A DNA stretch of 64,000 bases from Gammaproteobacteria bacterium 50_400_T64 (GTDB lineage Bacteria; Pseudomonadota; Gammaproteobacteria; Pseudomonadales; Porticoccaceae): the NCBI GenBank assembly GCA_002162755.1, contig MAAS01000004.1:62001-126000 (forward strand). The letters run 5' to 3'. Below the pieces are notes generated by a model that had not been told where the DNA came from, did not search any database, and saw nothing but the letters and a program-made list of their open reading frames with translations. Made by a program: the position numbers and the translations under genes. Below are positions 10,069-19,177 of this stretch, one piece after another (within the stretch, counting starts at the first letter, position 1; every line of letters begins with the position of its first letter).

Positions 10069-11664
10069 TTGATCTCAGCAGCTAATATCACCATGCAATT
10101 TGGTGCCAAACCTCTATTCGAAAATATTTCCGTAAAATTTGGCAACGGCAATCGCTACGGCCTGATTGGGGCCAACGGCTGCGGTAAATCGACCTTCATG
10201 AAAATACTGGACGGCAACCTCACACCCAGTGCTGGCAATATTTCCCTCAGCCCTAACGAGCGTGTTGGCACCCTGCACCAGGACCAATTTGCCTTTGAAG
10301 AATGCAGTGTCATCGACACCGTATTAATGGGACACAAAGAACTGTGGGTCATCAAGCAAGAGCGCGATCGCATTTACGGTCTGCCCGAAATGTCCGAAGA
10401 GGAAGGCATGAAAGTGGCCGAACTCGAAGTCGAATTTGCCGAACTCGACGGCTACAGTGCCGAGAGCCGCGCCGGTGAACTACTGATGGGTGCCGGTATT
10501 GCCGAAGAACTGCACTTCGGCCCCATGAGTCAAGTCGCCCCCGGTTGGAAGCTACGTGTACTCCTTGCCCAGGCACTCTTTTCTAACCCCGATATATTGC
10601 TGCTCGATGAGCCCACCAACAACCTCGACATCAACACCATCCGCTGGCTCGAAGACGTACTCAACGAAAGCAAGAGTACGATGATTATTATTTCTCACGA
10701 TCGCCACTTTCTGAATGCCGTGTGTACACACATGGCCGATATTGACTACGGTGAGCTGCGTGTTTACCCGGGTAATTACGACGACTTTATGATCGCCGCT
10801 ACCCAGGTGCAGGAACGCATGCAGTCGCAGAACGCGAAAAAGAAAGCACAAATCGCCGAGCTGCAGCAATTTGTTAGTCGCTTCTCTGCCAACGCATCGA
10901 AAGCCAAACAGGCCACCTCTCGCGCCAAGCGGATCGAAAAAATCGATCTCGATGACATTAAGCCCTCCAGCCGTGTTAGCCCGTATATTCGCTTCGCTCA
11001 GGAAAAAAAGTTACATCGTCAGGCACTGACCATTGAAAACCTCAGCCACGGTTTTGACGGCGAAGAACTGTTTAGCGATGGCAGCCTGATATTAGAAGCC
11101 GGTGCCCGTCTCGCCGTTATCGGTGAAAACGGCGCGGGTAAAACCACCTTTTTACGCTGCTTGATGAATGAACTTTCCGCCAACAGCGGCAAAATAAAGT
11201 GGGCTGAAAATGCCACGCTGGGTTACTGCCCGCAGGACAGCAGCGCAGAATTCAACAGCGATACCAACTTGTTCGACTGGATGAGCCAATGGCGCAAACC
11301 CCGCCACGACGATCAAATCGTGCGCGCCACATTGGGTCGTTTATTGTTTTCATCAGAAGACTCCGAAAAGGCCGTGCGCGTTTGCTCCGGTGGTGAGAAA
11401 AACAGGCTGTTGTTTGGCAAGTTAATGATGACTGACAACAACGTAATGATTCTCGACGAGCCCACCAACCACCTCGACATGGAAGCTATCGAAGCCTTAA
11501 ACCTGGCATTAGAGCATTACGAAGGCACACTGATTTTTGTCAGCCACGACCGAGAGTTTGTGTCATCACTGGCCACACGTATTATCGAAATCAAAGACCA
11601 TAAACTGAACGACTTCAAAGGTAATTACGAAGAGTTCCTTGCCCACCAGGCACTGGCGGGCTAA
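10069..11664 (+). CDS. ybiT: ABC-F ATPase YbiT
   Basis: 531 residues, TTG start after AGGA. ABC-F proteins are soluble tandem ATPases that act on the ribosome to relieve translation stalling. Two complete ABC domains are visible. The first has Walker [10 protein letters not shown] (about residues 34-42), a signature-like region ([13 protein letters not shown]) and Walker [15 protein letters not shown] charged linker follows ([18 protein letters not shown]). The second has Walker [10 protein letters not shown], signature [14 protein letters not shown] and [14 protein letters not shown]. Near-identity of many stretches to E. coli YbiT (for example [26 protein letters not shown]) supports this subfamily over EttA or Uup. 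It is monocistronic. Confidence 0.95.
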   Translation: MISAANITMQFGAKPLFENISVKFGNGNRYGLIGANGCGKSTFMKILDGNLTPSAGNISLSPNERVGTLHQDQFAFEECSVIDTVLMGHKELWVIKQERDRIYGLPEMSEEEGMKVAELEVEFAELDGYSAESRAGELLMGAGIAEELHFGPMSQVAPGWKLRVLLAQALFSNPDILLLDEPTNNLDINTIRWLEDVLNESKSTMIIISHDRHFLNAVCTHMADIDYGELRVYPGNYDDFMIAATQVQERMQSQNAKKKAQIAELQQFVSRFSANASKAKQATSRAKRIEKIDLDDIKPSSRVSPYIRFAQEKKLHRQALTIENLSHGFDGEELFSDGSLILEAGARLAVIGENGAGKTTFLRCLMNELSANSGKIKWAENATLGYCPQDSSAEFNSDTNLFDWMSQWRKPRHDDQIVRATLGRLLFSSEDSEKAVRVCSGGEKNRLLFGKLMMTDNNVMILDEPTNHLDMEAIEALNLALEHYEGTLIFVSHDREFVSSLATRIIEIKDHKLNDFKGNYEEFLAHQALAG

Positions 11665-11924
11665 AAACTAAAATCCGTAAACTGCTCGAATTAAGGGCTC
11701 TTCTTGTAAAAAGTTGAGCCTGAAATAATCCGAAACGACGGGCCACTCAATAGACGCCAAAGAAATGCGGCTACGGAATCGAATATATTCGCCGCCTCAT
11801 GTCATCAAATATACACACCTATCCATTAGTATTTCAGCACTGGAATATTAACGGCTAATCAGCAAGCTCCGCCAATGTCTGTGATAGACTTCAAAGACCT
11901 TTAATACCAGTCAAGGGAGTGATT

Positions 11925-13958
11925 GTGCGTAGTCAATTAGCGAGTTTATCCAGACCTAATAAGAAACTAGTCTTGATGGGATCAGACTTCACCATGCTTT
12001 GGCTGGTGCTTTGCTTTGCCTACTACGCTCGCCTTGGCCACATTGAGGAGATGGGCGTTTTTAGCCACAACCTGGCAATTTTCATGTTGCTCCCCGGCCT
12101 TTCCGTTTTGGCCTGCTGGTATTTTGGACTGTACCGCGCCGTCACACGCTTTACCGGTATTGAAATTCAGGGCACCATCGCGCGATCAATCATCGCCGGA
12201 TTGGCCATCTTTATCCTCATCCTGTTTTTAGTCCCACAGCTGCCCAGTGTGCCCCGCTCAATACCTGCTATGTATTTGCCCTTTGGTATTTTCGCGCTCA
12301 TCATTAGCCGCTACCTGGCGGGCTCATGGATTCACGGCTGTAGCTTCAATTTTTTAGCGTCGCGGCTGCTCGGCCGCTCGGCAAGCGGCATCAAGAAAGG
12401 CGAGCCCATTCTCATTTATGGTGCGGGTACCGCCGGCAGGCAAGTCAATGCGGCCATTTCAAAAAACTACAAATACAATCCCGTCGCCTACATTGATGAC
12501 GACACCCGCAAATACGGCACGCGTATAGCAAGTCTTGAAGTCTTCTTGCCACTTAGCATTCCCAAGCTCATAGAAAAACACCAGGTCAACAAAATCTTGC
12601 TGGCCATTCCCTCAGTGAACGCCCAACGCAAAAAAGAAATTATTGCTTTTCTGGAGCCCTACCAACTGCACATCATCTCTATGCCCGGCCTCGATGAAGT
12701 TGCCGATGGCAAAGTATCATTAAAAGAAATTAGAGAAGTCAGCATTGAAGAAATACTAGGGCGCACACCCGTCGCCGCTATACCCGCTTTATTAGCACCC
12801 CACATTAAAGATAAAAATGTACTCGTCACCGGTGCCGGCGGCTCCATCGGCTCGGAATTGTGCCGTCAAATTATTAAGCAACAACCAACATCATTGGTGA
12901 TTTTTGAAAACTCAGAGGTCAACCTTTACAAAATTCACTCCGAGCTTGAAACCATTTCAGCCAGCATCAGCTCAAGTACTATTATTTACCCCGTATTAGG
13001 CTCTGTCGCCCGATCCGCAACCATCGGCCCGGTGATGCAAAAGTTTGGGATTCATACCGTTTACCATGCCGCTGCCTATAAGCACGTGCCCATGGTCGAA
13101 TACAATACCGACGCCGCTTTCGCCAACAATATTCTCGGCACTATTTATACAGCAGAAGCCGCGATAATTGCCGGTGTTGAAAAGTTTGTACTGGTGTCGA
13201 CCGACAAAGCTGTACGCCCCACCAACTTTATGGGTGCCACAAAAAGAATGGCCGAGCTGGCACTACAAGCCTTAAGCCATGAAAAAGCCATTCAACCCCT
13301 GGAAAGCTATCAGGCAAACCAGCGCACCCAGGCTCATGTTATTAATCGCACACAATTCACCATGGTGCGCTTTGGCAACGTACTTGACTCATCGGGATCG
13401 GTTGTACCGAAATTCCGCCAACAAATTGAAGATGGCGGCCCAATTACCGTCACCCACCCCGACATCATCCGCTACTTTATGACCATACCCGAAGCCGCTC
13501 AGCTGGTTATTCAAGCTGGCTCTATGGGGACTAACGGTGACGTTTTTGTACTCGACATGGGTGAACCCGTAAGAATTGCTGACCTGGCACAAAGGATGAT
13601 CAGCCTCTATGGCCTGGAACTACGCAATGAAAAAAACCCCAACGGTGATATTGAGATTTGCTACACAGGGTTACGCCCCGGTGAAAAACTGTATGAAGAA
13701 CTCTTAATCAGCGACAACCCAGGTACAACGCAACACGAACAAATTTTCAAAGCCAACGAAACCATGCTGAGCTGGGAGCAACTAAAGGCATTACTAGCAC
13801 AAATACGTTCCGCTTTTCAGCAGCAAGACTACCAGCAGGTTCGAGACACACTGGAAGGTATTGAGCAACTCGGCTACCAACCCAGCGACGAAATTAGTGA
13901 CTGGTATTATGAAGCTGAACAAACAAACGAAACGATAGAAGAAAAGGCGCGCGCATAA
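11925..13958 (+). CDS. FlaA1/CapD-type nucleotide-sugar 4,6-dehydratase (membrane)
   Basis: 677 residues. GTG 11925 is preferred because AAGGGAG lies 5 bases upstream; GTG 11919 overlaps that site. Members convert UDP-GlcNAc to a 4-keto-6-deoxy sugar for surface polysaccharides. There are four N-terminal membrane helices (residues 15-120), then a first Rossmann domain (PILIYGAGTAGRQVNAAI, about 162-180), then the SDR domain with NAD motif TGAGGSIGSELCRQI (about 303-317), the HAAAYKHVPMVE motif and the STDKAVRPTN-MGATKR catalytic region. It lies upstream of, and in the opposite direction to, the polysaccharide locus, and probably supplies its first sugar. Confidence 0.93.
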   Translation: MRSQLASLSRPNKKLVLMGSDFTMLWLVLCFAYYARLGHIEEMGVFSHNLAIFMLLPGLSVLACWYFGLYRAVTRFTGIEIQGTIARSIIAGLAIFILILFLVPQLPSVPRSIPAMYLPFGIFALIISRYLAGSWIHGCSFNFLASRLLGRSASGIKKGEPILIYGAGTAGRQVNAAISKNYKYNPVAYIDDDTRKYGTRIASLEVFLPLSIPKLIEKHQVNKILLAIPSVNAQRKKEIIAFLEPYQLHIISMPGLDEVADGKVSLKEIREVSIEEILGRTPVAAIPALLAPHIKDKNVLVTGAGGSIGSELCRQIIKQQPTSLVIFENSEVNLYKIHSELETISASISSSTIIYPVLGSVARSATIGPVMQKFGIHTVYHAAAYKHVPMVEYNTDAAFANNILGTIYTAEAAIIAGVEKFVLVSTDKAVRPTNFMGATKRMAELALQALSHEKAIQPLESYQANQRTQAHVINRTQFTMVRFGNVLDSSGSVVPKFRQQIEDGGPITVTHPDIIRYFMTIPEAAQLVIQAGSMGTNGDVFVLDMGEPVRIADLAQRMISLYGLELRNEKNPNGDIEICYTGLRPGEKLYEELLISDNPGTTQHEQIFKANETMLSWEQLKALLAQIRSAFQQQDYQQVRDTLEGIEQLGYQPSDEISDWYYEAEQTNETIEEKARA

Positions 13959-14337
13959 AAACAACGCACTTATAAAGCGTCAGCTAAGTGTGCTACAAAA
14001 ACAGCAAATCTATAAGAAGTTAACCAACGCGTGATGTTAACCGCGGGAAAGGTCGATGACCGGGACAATCGAACCGCTCGGTAAAGAAGCCGCCAGGCCA
14101 AGAGTTACTCCTCAGTCAATCTTAAAGGTCTGGCTTGTTCAGCGCCTACAATGAGAAGCCGCTAACAAATAAGGTTAGATCATAATTCAAGCGTAGTAAA
14201 ACCCACGATCTGAACCACTCAGGGCTCCTCCCAGGCCCCCACCACCCAGCATGCAGATACGCATTGGGCGGTCCACCTTAAAAGCATAGCTATCGTCACT
14301 CATTGACAGAATGTATTAAATTTTATACAGCTATTGC
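13959..14337. other. Non-coding stretch between the dehydratase and toxin remnant
   Basis: About 380 bases without an intact gene. The only coding trace seen is a short leftward Rossmann-like fragment at 14187-14264 (separate entry). The rest shows neither a tRNA nor a clear repeat. Confidence 0.6.
14187..14264 (-). pseudogene. Possible N-terminal fragment of a Rossmann-fold reductase
   Basis: A 25-codon leftward frame starting ATG with AAGGTGG a few bases upstream. It encodes MRICMLGGGGLGGAL, which has the GxGxxG dinucleotide-binding loop immediately after the first strand, like ketopantoate reductases. It stops after GFYYA. It may be the stump of a gene cut by rearrangement, or a chance frame; the evidence is short. 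Confidence 0.25.
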
Positions 14338-14674
14338 ATGAGCAATGAAAAATCAATCTACTGGGTAGGTACCAGCTTTAAAGATCTACTCGATTTCCCT
14401 CTTGAAGCAAAGCAAGACGCTGGCTATCAACTACATCGTATTCAGATGTGGATTAAACCCAGAAGATTGGAAAGCATTTCAAACCATAGGTGCTGGCGTT
14501 AAAGAAATTCGCATAAACGACGATGGGAATACTTATAGAGTCATGTATGTAGCAAAATTCGAAGGGAGAATATACATGCTTCACTCATTCCAAAAAAAGT
14601 CGCAAAAAACCCGAGCTAAAGATATTGAGATCGCAAAGGTCAGATATAACGCCATCGCAAGAGAGGAGCAATGA
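14338..14674 (+). pseudogene. RelE/HigB-type toxin gene (Gp49-like), frameshifted
   Basis: The frame from ATG 14338 gives a protein of the phage-derived Gp49/HigB-like toxin family (SIYWVGTSFKDLLDFP, DAGYQLHRIQ) but runs out of register at about 14446. The continuation GLNPEDWKAFQTIGAGVKEI, then the RVMYVAKFEGRIYMLHSFQK core and RAKDIEIAKVRYN, is in another frame ending at 14674. One extra base near 14447 (or two missing) separates the halves. Members are ribosome-dependent mRNA interferases paired with a downstream HTH antitoxin. The stop overlaps the next start by four bases (ATGA), the usual operon layout. A sequencing error could also give this. Confidence 0.75.
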
Positions 14675-14808
14675 TGAATAAGACAGATACTGCCATCACT
14701 CATGTCACCACAAGTAGCAGCAACATTTTTGAAGAACTTGGCTTTTCAGGGCAAGAAGCAACAAAACTAAAGATCAAAGCCCAGTTAATGTGCTCTATTA
14801 GTGAGTAG
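14671..14808 (+). pseudogene. Truncated XRE-type antitoxin of the preceding toxin
   Basis: 45 codons from the ATGATG that overlaps the toxin stop, preceded by GAGGAG. The product has the N-terminal stretch typical of HigA-like partners of Gp49-type toxins (NIFEELGFSGQEATKLKIKA, then QLMCSISE) and stops just where the helix-turn-helix domain should begin. The DNA after the stop matches a different gene family (DUF4160), so the DNA-binding half was deleted by recombination and the fragment is unlikely to neutralise or repress. Confidence 0.7.
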
Positions 14809-14915
14809 CCAGTTCAACAAGATTTCATCCCAAAGAATTACGTAAACTTCAACAATTGGTTATTGAAAACAAAGGCACATTATTGGAGGCCTGGAATGAG
14901 TACTTTAGCAATTGA
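14805..14915 (+). pseudogene. C-terminal fragment of a DUF4160 gene
   Basis: In the frame through 14823, the sequence encodes RFHPKELRKLQQLVIENKG followed by TLLEAWNEYFSN and a stop. This is the conserved end of DUF4160 proteins (ELRKI-x-LI-x-x, LLEAWNEYF). The N-terminal half is missing and the segment is joined directly to the truncated antitoxin. DUF4160 genes normally precede a DUF2442 gene, which is exactly what follows, with a 20-base overlap. Confidence 0.75.
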
Positions 14916-15141
14916 GCTACACCCGCAAGCCCATACAATCAAGTGCACAGATAACCATTTAATTGTCGAGTTACTCGATGGCCGCACACTATCTGCACCA
15001 CTAGCCTGGTTCCCACGTTTAGCACAAGCAACGCAAAAACAACGTGATAACTGGCAGCTGCTTGGCGAAGGAGAAGGCGTACACTGGCCAGAAATAGACG
15101 AAGACCTAAGCGTGGCAGGCTTACTTTCTGGTACGCATTAG
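14896..15141 (+). CDS. DUF2442 domain protein
   Basis: 81 residues, ATG start preceded by GGAGG at 14885-14889. The DUF2442 signature is clear: a central strand pair LIVELLDGRTLSAPLAWFPR, then WQLLGEGEGVHWPEIDEDLS and VAGLLSG near the end. DUF2442 proteins are small, often encoded directly after DUF4160 genes, and the pair is frequently catalogued as toxin-antitoxin-like; the biochemical role is not established. Here the upstream partner is only a fragment, so this gene may be an orphan. Confidence 0.85.
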   Translation: MSTLAIELHPQAHTIKCTDNHLIVELLDGRTLSAPLAWFPRLAQATQKQRDNWQLLGEGEGVHWPEIDEDLSVAGLLSGTH

Positions 15142-15164
15142 CAGTAATTTGGGTAAAAAATCAG

Positions 15165-15435
15165 CTACCAAACAGCCATCGCCATTACTTGTGTAATGGC
15201 GACACAGGTTTGTTCTAATTCACTCTCTGTTAAGGTCGGATGCACCAGAAACATTAAAGACGTTTCACCCAGCTCTTTGGCACAAGGCAAACGCACCGCA
15301 GGGCGAAAAGGCGTATTATCAAAGGCCTTTTCCAGATACACCTCTGAACAACTGCCTGAAAAACACGGCACACCCAGGGCGTTGATCTCACCTATAATGC
15401 GATCCCGGTGCCAGTCATCTATATTATGCTTTTTA
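15165..15435 (-). pseudogene. C-terminal remnant of a DegT/DnrJ/EryC1 aminotransferase
   Basis: About 85 codons on the minus strand, open through DWHRDRIIGEINALGVPCFS, then GSCSEVYLEKAF and the ending LGETSLMFLVHPTLTESELE. These are the C-terminal landmarks of PLP-dependent nucleotide-sugar aminotransferases (specificity loop and the final ETSLMFLVHPTL strand). The PLP-binding domain and active-site lysine are absent. The intact DegT gene at 16.3-17.5 kb ends differently, so this is not a piece of it. It is probably a relic of an earlier polysaccharide locus cut by IS66 insertion. Confidence 0.75.
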
Positions 15436-15484
15436 AGATGCCGAGAATGCGATTCGCCCCTTTATTATAGGGAGAAAGATTGGC

Positions 15485-15680
15485 TGCCCAGTCACAGTCA
15501 ACATGGCGCTAGTACAATTTTGTACAAGCCTGATCGAAATTGTGAAAGACAACGCAAAGAGCCCTACCAATACTTAAGCTGGTTTTTTGAAGGACTGCCG
15601 AGGACAAAGCAGGGCAAACATTAAGGGGCTTATATCCTGTAATATGCCCTAATAAAAGGGATAGTTCGCCGGGCGCTTAC
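15485..15680 (+). mobile_element. Right-end remnant of an IS66-family element
   Basis: Rightward coding traces match the last part of IS66 transposase: HGASTILY, then SLIEIVKDNA in a shifted frame, then EPYQYLSWFFEGLP in the first frame, ending at 15624. Two frameshifts break it. At 15665-15680 lies TTCGCCGGGCGCTTAC, whose complement GTAAGCGCCCGGCGAA is a typical IS66 terminal inverted repeat. The left end and most of the transposase are missing, so the element is dead. Confidence 0.75.
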
Positions 15681-15726
15681 GATTCTACAGTGCACAATTA
15701 AAACAAGCTTTAAATTTAGTGTAATT

Positions 15727-16329
15727 TCAACGACCTGCAAGAAGCACGGCCTTAAGAGTTCGCAAAATGAGTTTAAAATCAGTAAGAAGATCGTTCTTTT
15801 TTGCGTATCGAACATAATAGTCTAGTTTAATTGGAAGGATATCAGTCTGGTAAGTTAACTCGGGATTATCAGATTGCCCGAGGATAGAACTTTCATCTTT
15901 GAACTCAATGGAAGCTAAATCTGTAATCCCAGGCTTTACAGATAATACAAGCTCACGGAGATCATCTGGATAGCAAGCAACATACTTAGGGACCTCAGGC
16001 CTAGGCCCTACTAAGCTCATCGTGCCAAATAACACATCGATGAGCTGGGGTAATTCATCTATTTTATACCGACGTAAAAAAAAACCTGCGGAGGTTATAC
16101 GCGAGTCGTTACCTACAGTTAATTGCATACACTGATTACTTTGTTGAGTATACATGGTGCGAAATTTATGGATCGAGAAGAGCTGGCCATACTGGCCGAC
16201 TCGCTCTTGTCTAAAAAAAACAGGGCCTGAGCTGTTAAGTTTGATCCAAATAGCAATGAATAACAGTATAGGACTGAGCGCTAGGAGACCAACACTCGCA
16301 AAAAAAATATCAAAGAGGCGTTTAGCCAT
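15727..16329 (-). CDS. Initiating sugar-phosphate transferase (PglC/WcaJ-like)
   Basis: 200 residues, the short form with only the catalytic domain. Such enzymes move a sugar-1-phosphate from a nucleotide sugar to undecaprenyl phosphate, starting repeat-unit synthesis at the inner membrane. Seen are [20 protein letters not shown] (re-entrant membrane helix), the [11 protein letters not shown] and FSIHKFRTM motifs, [15 protein letters not shown], and [10 protein letters not shown] (catalytic domain signature). The C-terminus continues to LDYYVRYA. It is the last gene of the leftward polysaccharide operon, overlapping the aminotransferase by eight bases. Confidence 0.93.
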   Translation of the reverse strand: MAKRLFDIFFASVGLLALSPILLFIAIWIKLNSSGPVFFRQERVGQYGQLFSIHKFRTMYTQQSNQCMQLTVGNDSRITSAGFFLRRYKIDELPQLIDVLFGTMSLVGPRPEVPKYVACYPDDLRELVLSVKPGITDLASIEFKDESSILGQSDNPELTYQTDILPIKLDYYVRYAKKNDLLTDFKLILRTLKAVLLAGR

Positions 16330-17482
16330 AATGTAATATTTCCTTCACAGCAGCAATAACTCGTGTCTGGTCATCGTCAGACATTTTCGTGTACATTGGT
16401 AAACTCACCGCCCTATTAAAATTATCAAGGGCATTAGGGTAATCATGTGGTTTCAAGTCGTAGGTGTTTTTCCAGTAAGGTTGTAAATGCAATGGAATAA
16501 AGTGGACACTACAGCCAATCCCTAGACTTGCCATTTCTTCGATAAATTGATCTCGTCCAATATTAGACTCATCCGTAAGACGAACAACAAATAGATGCCA
16601 TGCATGTATATCATTTGCTGGGGCAGTGGGCGGAAATGAGAGTGGCAAATCCTGCAATTCAACAAAGTAACGTTCCGCCATTTTTTGGCGACGGTTTTGA
16701 AATGACCACGCCTTTTTCAATTGATGTATCCCAATTGAGGCAGCCATATCAGTCATGTTATATTTATAACCAGGTGCGATGACTTCATATTTCCATGCAG
16801 GCTTGTTAGAAGAATACCTATCAAAAGCATCTCGACTAATACCATGTAAGCGCATAACACGGCATCGTTGTGCAATACTTGGATTGCGCGTAACAATCAT
16901 ACCGCCCTCACCTGTTGTTATAGTTTTTGTAGCATAAAAACTATATACAGATACATCACTGGACAGACTGCCCACTATATTACCATTATATATAGTGGGT
17001 AATGCGTGTGCAGCATCCTCAATAACTTTGAGATTATGTAAACGGGCAATTTCCAAGATTGCATCCATATCACAAGATAAACCAGCAAAATGGACGACTA
17101 CAATTGCTTTTGTCTTTTCTGTAATGGCCGCTTCCATTTTATTTGGATCAATATTAAATGTGGTCAAATCAATATCAACAAATACTGGATCGGCACCGAG
17201 ATAACGTACAACTTCTGCTGTGGCCGTAAATGTGTAGGGTGTAGTTAAAACCTCGTCACCAGAAGTGACACCAACAGCTTCAAGTGCAAGGTGTAAACCC
17301 GCAGTAGCAGAGTTTACGGCGACGGCTTCAACATCAGACCCAATAAAATCTGCAAAATCATGCTCAAATTGTTTGGTTTTATGACCCGTCGTAATCCAAC
17401 CAGAGCGTAGTGAATCAACCACCTCACTTATCTCTTCCTCCCCTATATCAGGTAAGGCGAATGGTAAAAATTTTGGCTTCAT
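16322..17482 (-). CDS. DegT/DnrJ/EryC1 nucleotide-sugar aminotransferase
   Basis: 386 residues. PLP-dependent enzymes of this family aminate 4-keto (or 3-keto) nucleotide sugars. Seen are [20 protein letters not shown] at the N-terminus, the [13 protein letters not shown] cofactor-binding turn, [11 protein letters not shown], and the lysine loop [16 protein letters not shown] (Schiff-base Lys about residue 188). The end has HVYV-type LFVVRL and the [10 protein letters not shown] landmarks. With the FlaA1-like dehydratase (11.9-14 kb) and the PglC-like transferase it could make and load a 4-amino-4,6-dideoxy sugar; this pathway link is inference. Confidence 0.93.
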   Translation of the reverse strand: MKPKFLPFALPDIGEEEISEVVDSLRSGWITTGHKTKQFEHDFADFIGSDVEAVAVNSATAGLHLALEAVGVTSGDEVLTTPYTFTATAEVVRYLGADPVFVDIDLTTFNIDPNKMEAAITEKTKAIVVVHFAGLSCDMDAILEIARLHNLKVIEDAAHALPTIYNGNIVGSLSSDVSVYSFYATKTITTGEGGMIVTRNPSIAQRCRVMRLHGISRDAFDRYSSNKPAWKYEVIAPGYKYNMTDMAASIGIHQLKKAWSFQNRRQKMAERYFVELQDLPLSFPPTAPANDIHAWHLFVVRLTDESNIGRDQFIEEMASLGIGCSVHFIPLHLQPYWKNTYDLKPHDYPNALDNFNRAVSLPMYTKMSDDDQTRVIAAVKEILHYG

Positions 17483-17643
17483 AAATACAATCTCGTAGTA
17501 TAGGAAAAAATATCACATTGTTTAAATCGTAATACAGCAGATGGATGACCATAGCTACATACTAGAACAGCCAACATTATCAACAGAACATAATTTACGA
17601 AGCTTATATGGATTTTCCATTGCGTCCAGGAATAGTGAAAAAC

Positions 17644-18672
17644 TTATCTGTTTACTTCTACCTTGGATATAGGAAAATCAAAAACCTGATGGACCAGCCC
17701 ATTAAAATACCCACAGCCATACGATAGATGAAGGACAACAAAGGCAAACACACAGGATGATTTTTTGGCAAACCCTTGATTAAAAGGAATCCTAAAAGAA
17801 AACAAAATAGCCAGCATAAAATACACAAGGATTCCAATACCATAAAGCATTGAAAATAACGGCAAGTTTATTAGAATCAAAAATGCGGCGAAACCAATCG
17901 TACTGTATAAAAACAAAAATAGTGGGAAAAACTGCCTTAATGTTGCCGGCGACCCCAGTTTCTTATTTACAAAAGGCTTATAGAGTCCGTATTGATAATA
18001 CATTTTAGAAAGTTTCTTAAAAGTATCCCGCGAGTAATATTTGACCTTTATTGATGATGTTAATACAATTTTACCACCATGTTTAATAATTCGCCCGTTT
18101 AACTCATCATCCTGATTCCGTATAAGGTCAACATCAAACCCACCTATTTTTCGAAACACCTCTCTTTTAAAGAACCCAAACGGTACTGTATCAACAGATC
18201 TATCACTCTTAGCTCCAGTTCGAAAGAGCGCACTTCCAACCCCGAACGGGCTGGATAATACTTTAGCAATAGAGTTTGCAATGAGCGTATCTCGCCCAGG
18301 CAGAGTTTCAAGAACACAGCCAACATTATCTGCCCCTGTTCGTACACTCAATTCAAGCAACACCTCAAGATAATTATTTGGATATATTGCATGAACATCC
18401 ATACGACAAACAAAGTCACCGATAGAATTAGCTATACCAATATTGAGAGCAGATGAAACGAATCTATGCTCGTTTGTTAGCACACGTAAAAAAACATATT
18501 CTTCAGCAAGTTCTTTTAATTTCTCACTGGTACCATCATCACTCAGCCCATCAATGATCAATAATTCAAACCTATCAACTGGCAGTGTCTGGTTAGCAAC
18601 ACTTGAAACCATATTCTCAATAAATTCAACTTCATTATAACAAGGTACTATTATGCTTATTTCAGCGACCAA
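17644..18672 (-). CDS. Family 2 glycosyltransferase, membrane-anchored
   Basis: 342 residues; the TTG start at 18672 follows GAGGTG and overlaps the acetyltransferase gene. The N-terminal GT-A fold has SIIVPCYNEVEFIENMVSS, LLIIDGLSDDGTSEKL and a metal-binding VCRMDVHAIYP (DxH variant of DxD, about residue 97). The second half has RNQDDELNGRIIKHGGK, then two or three C-terminal membrane helices (about 245-325). It probably adds one sugar to the lipid-linked repeat on the cytoplasmic face; donor and acceptor cannot be told. AT-rich like its neighbours. Confidence 0.9.
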   Translation of the reverse strand: MVAEISIIVPCYNEVEFIENMVSSVANQTLPVDRFELLIIDGLSDDGTSEKLKELAEEYVFLRVLTNEHRFVSSALNIGIANSIGDFVCRMDVHAIYPNNYLEVLLELSVRTGADNVGCVLETLPGRDTLIANSIAKVLSSPFGVGSALFRTGAKSDRSVDTVPFGFFKREVFRKIGGFDVDLIRNQDDELNGRIIKHGGKIVLTSSIKVKYYSRDTFKKLSKMYYQYGLYKPFVNKKLGSPATLRQFFPLFLFLYSTIGFAAFLILINLPLFSMLYGIGILVYFMLAILFSFRIPFNQGFAKKSSCVFAFVVLHLSYGCGYFNGLVHQVFDFPISKVEVNR

Positions 18673-19177
18673 GATTTTTCACCTCGTTAGCAGGAACACC
18701 AGCGTACATATAACAATCTTTATAAAACTGGCGTGTCAAACAAGAATTTGCCGCAAGCATTGACTGCTTGGGCAAACGCGCACCTGCAACGATAGTACAA
18801 TTCGCTGCAACCCATGAGCCAGCACCTATAAAAACAGGCTTCTCTTCTCTTTTTCCAAATCTAAAACCACCCTTCTCAAGAGTATGATTACTAGTCGAGA
18901 TGACACAACCCGGGGCTATAAGCACACCATCTTCAATTGTTAGCCCACCATTTGAGAAAATGCTTGTATTGTTAGCAATATAAACATTATCACCAACATT
19001 TAACTTCTCGAGACTTAACAATGTGGCTGAATGTGCAACTTGAAAATCAAATCCACAATCTTCCATCGCCAGAGAATACAACCAGCCTCTTATTCTCATA
19101 ATATTTGGTTGATCTGGAGCAAAAAACAGTAATGAACGGACAAACCATGTATAAATTAATAATATTTTATGCGTCAT
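18662..19177 (-). CDS. Hexapeptide-repeat acyltransferase (WcaF/MaaT-like)
   Basis: 171 residues with left-handed beta-helix repeats: VGDNVYIANNTSIFSNGGL, IEDGVLIAPGCVISTSNHTL, IGAGSWVAANCTIVAGARL, and the closing YMYAGVPANEVKNL. The family transfers acetyl groups from acetyl-CoA to sugars and often decorates capsular or exopolysaccharide units. The N-terminus is hydrophobic, unlike many cytosolic members, which suggests membrane association. It overlaps both neighbours by about 11 bases, so it is translationally coupled within the operon. Confidence 0.9.
   Translation of the reverse strand: MTHKILLIYTWFVRSLLFFAPDQPNIMRIRGWLYSLAMEDCGFDFQVAHSATLLSLEKLNVGDNVYIANNTSIFSNGGLTIEDGVLIAPGCVISTSNHTLEKGGFRFGKREEKPVFIGAGSWVAANCTIVAGARLPKQSMLAANSCLTRQFYKDCYMYAGVPANEVKNLGR

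Noticed and set aside
14032-14290. Group II intron or tRNA-like structure
   Set aside because: The hairpin-rich part on the minus strand is better read as a short Rossmann-type coding fragment; no reverse transcriptase or cloverleaf was found.
15196-15624. 142-codon rightward frame
   Set aside because: Its first part is antisense to the DegT remnant and only its last ~20 codons match IS66 transposase; it is a chance fusion, not a gene.
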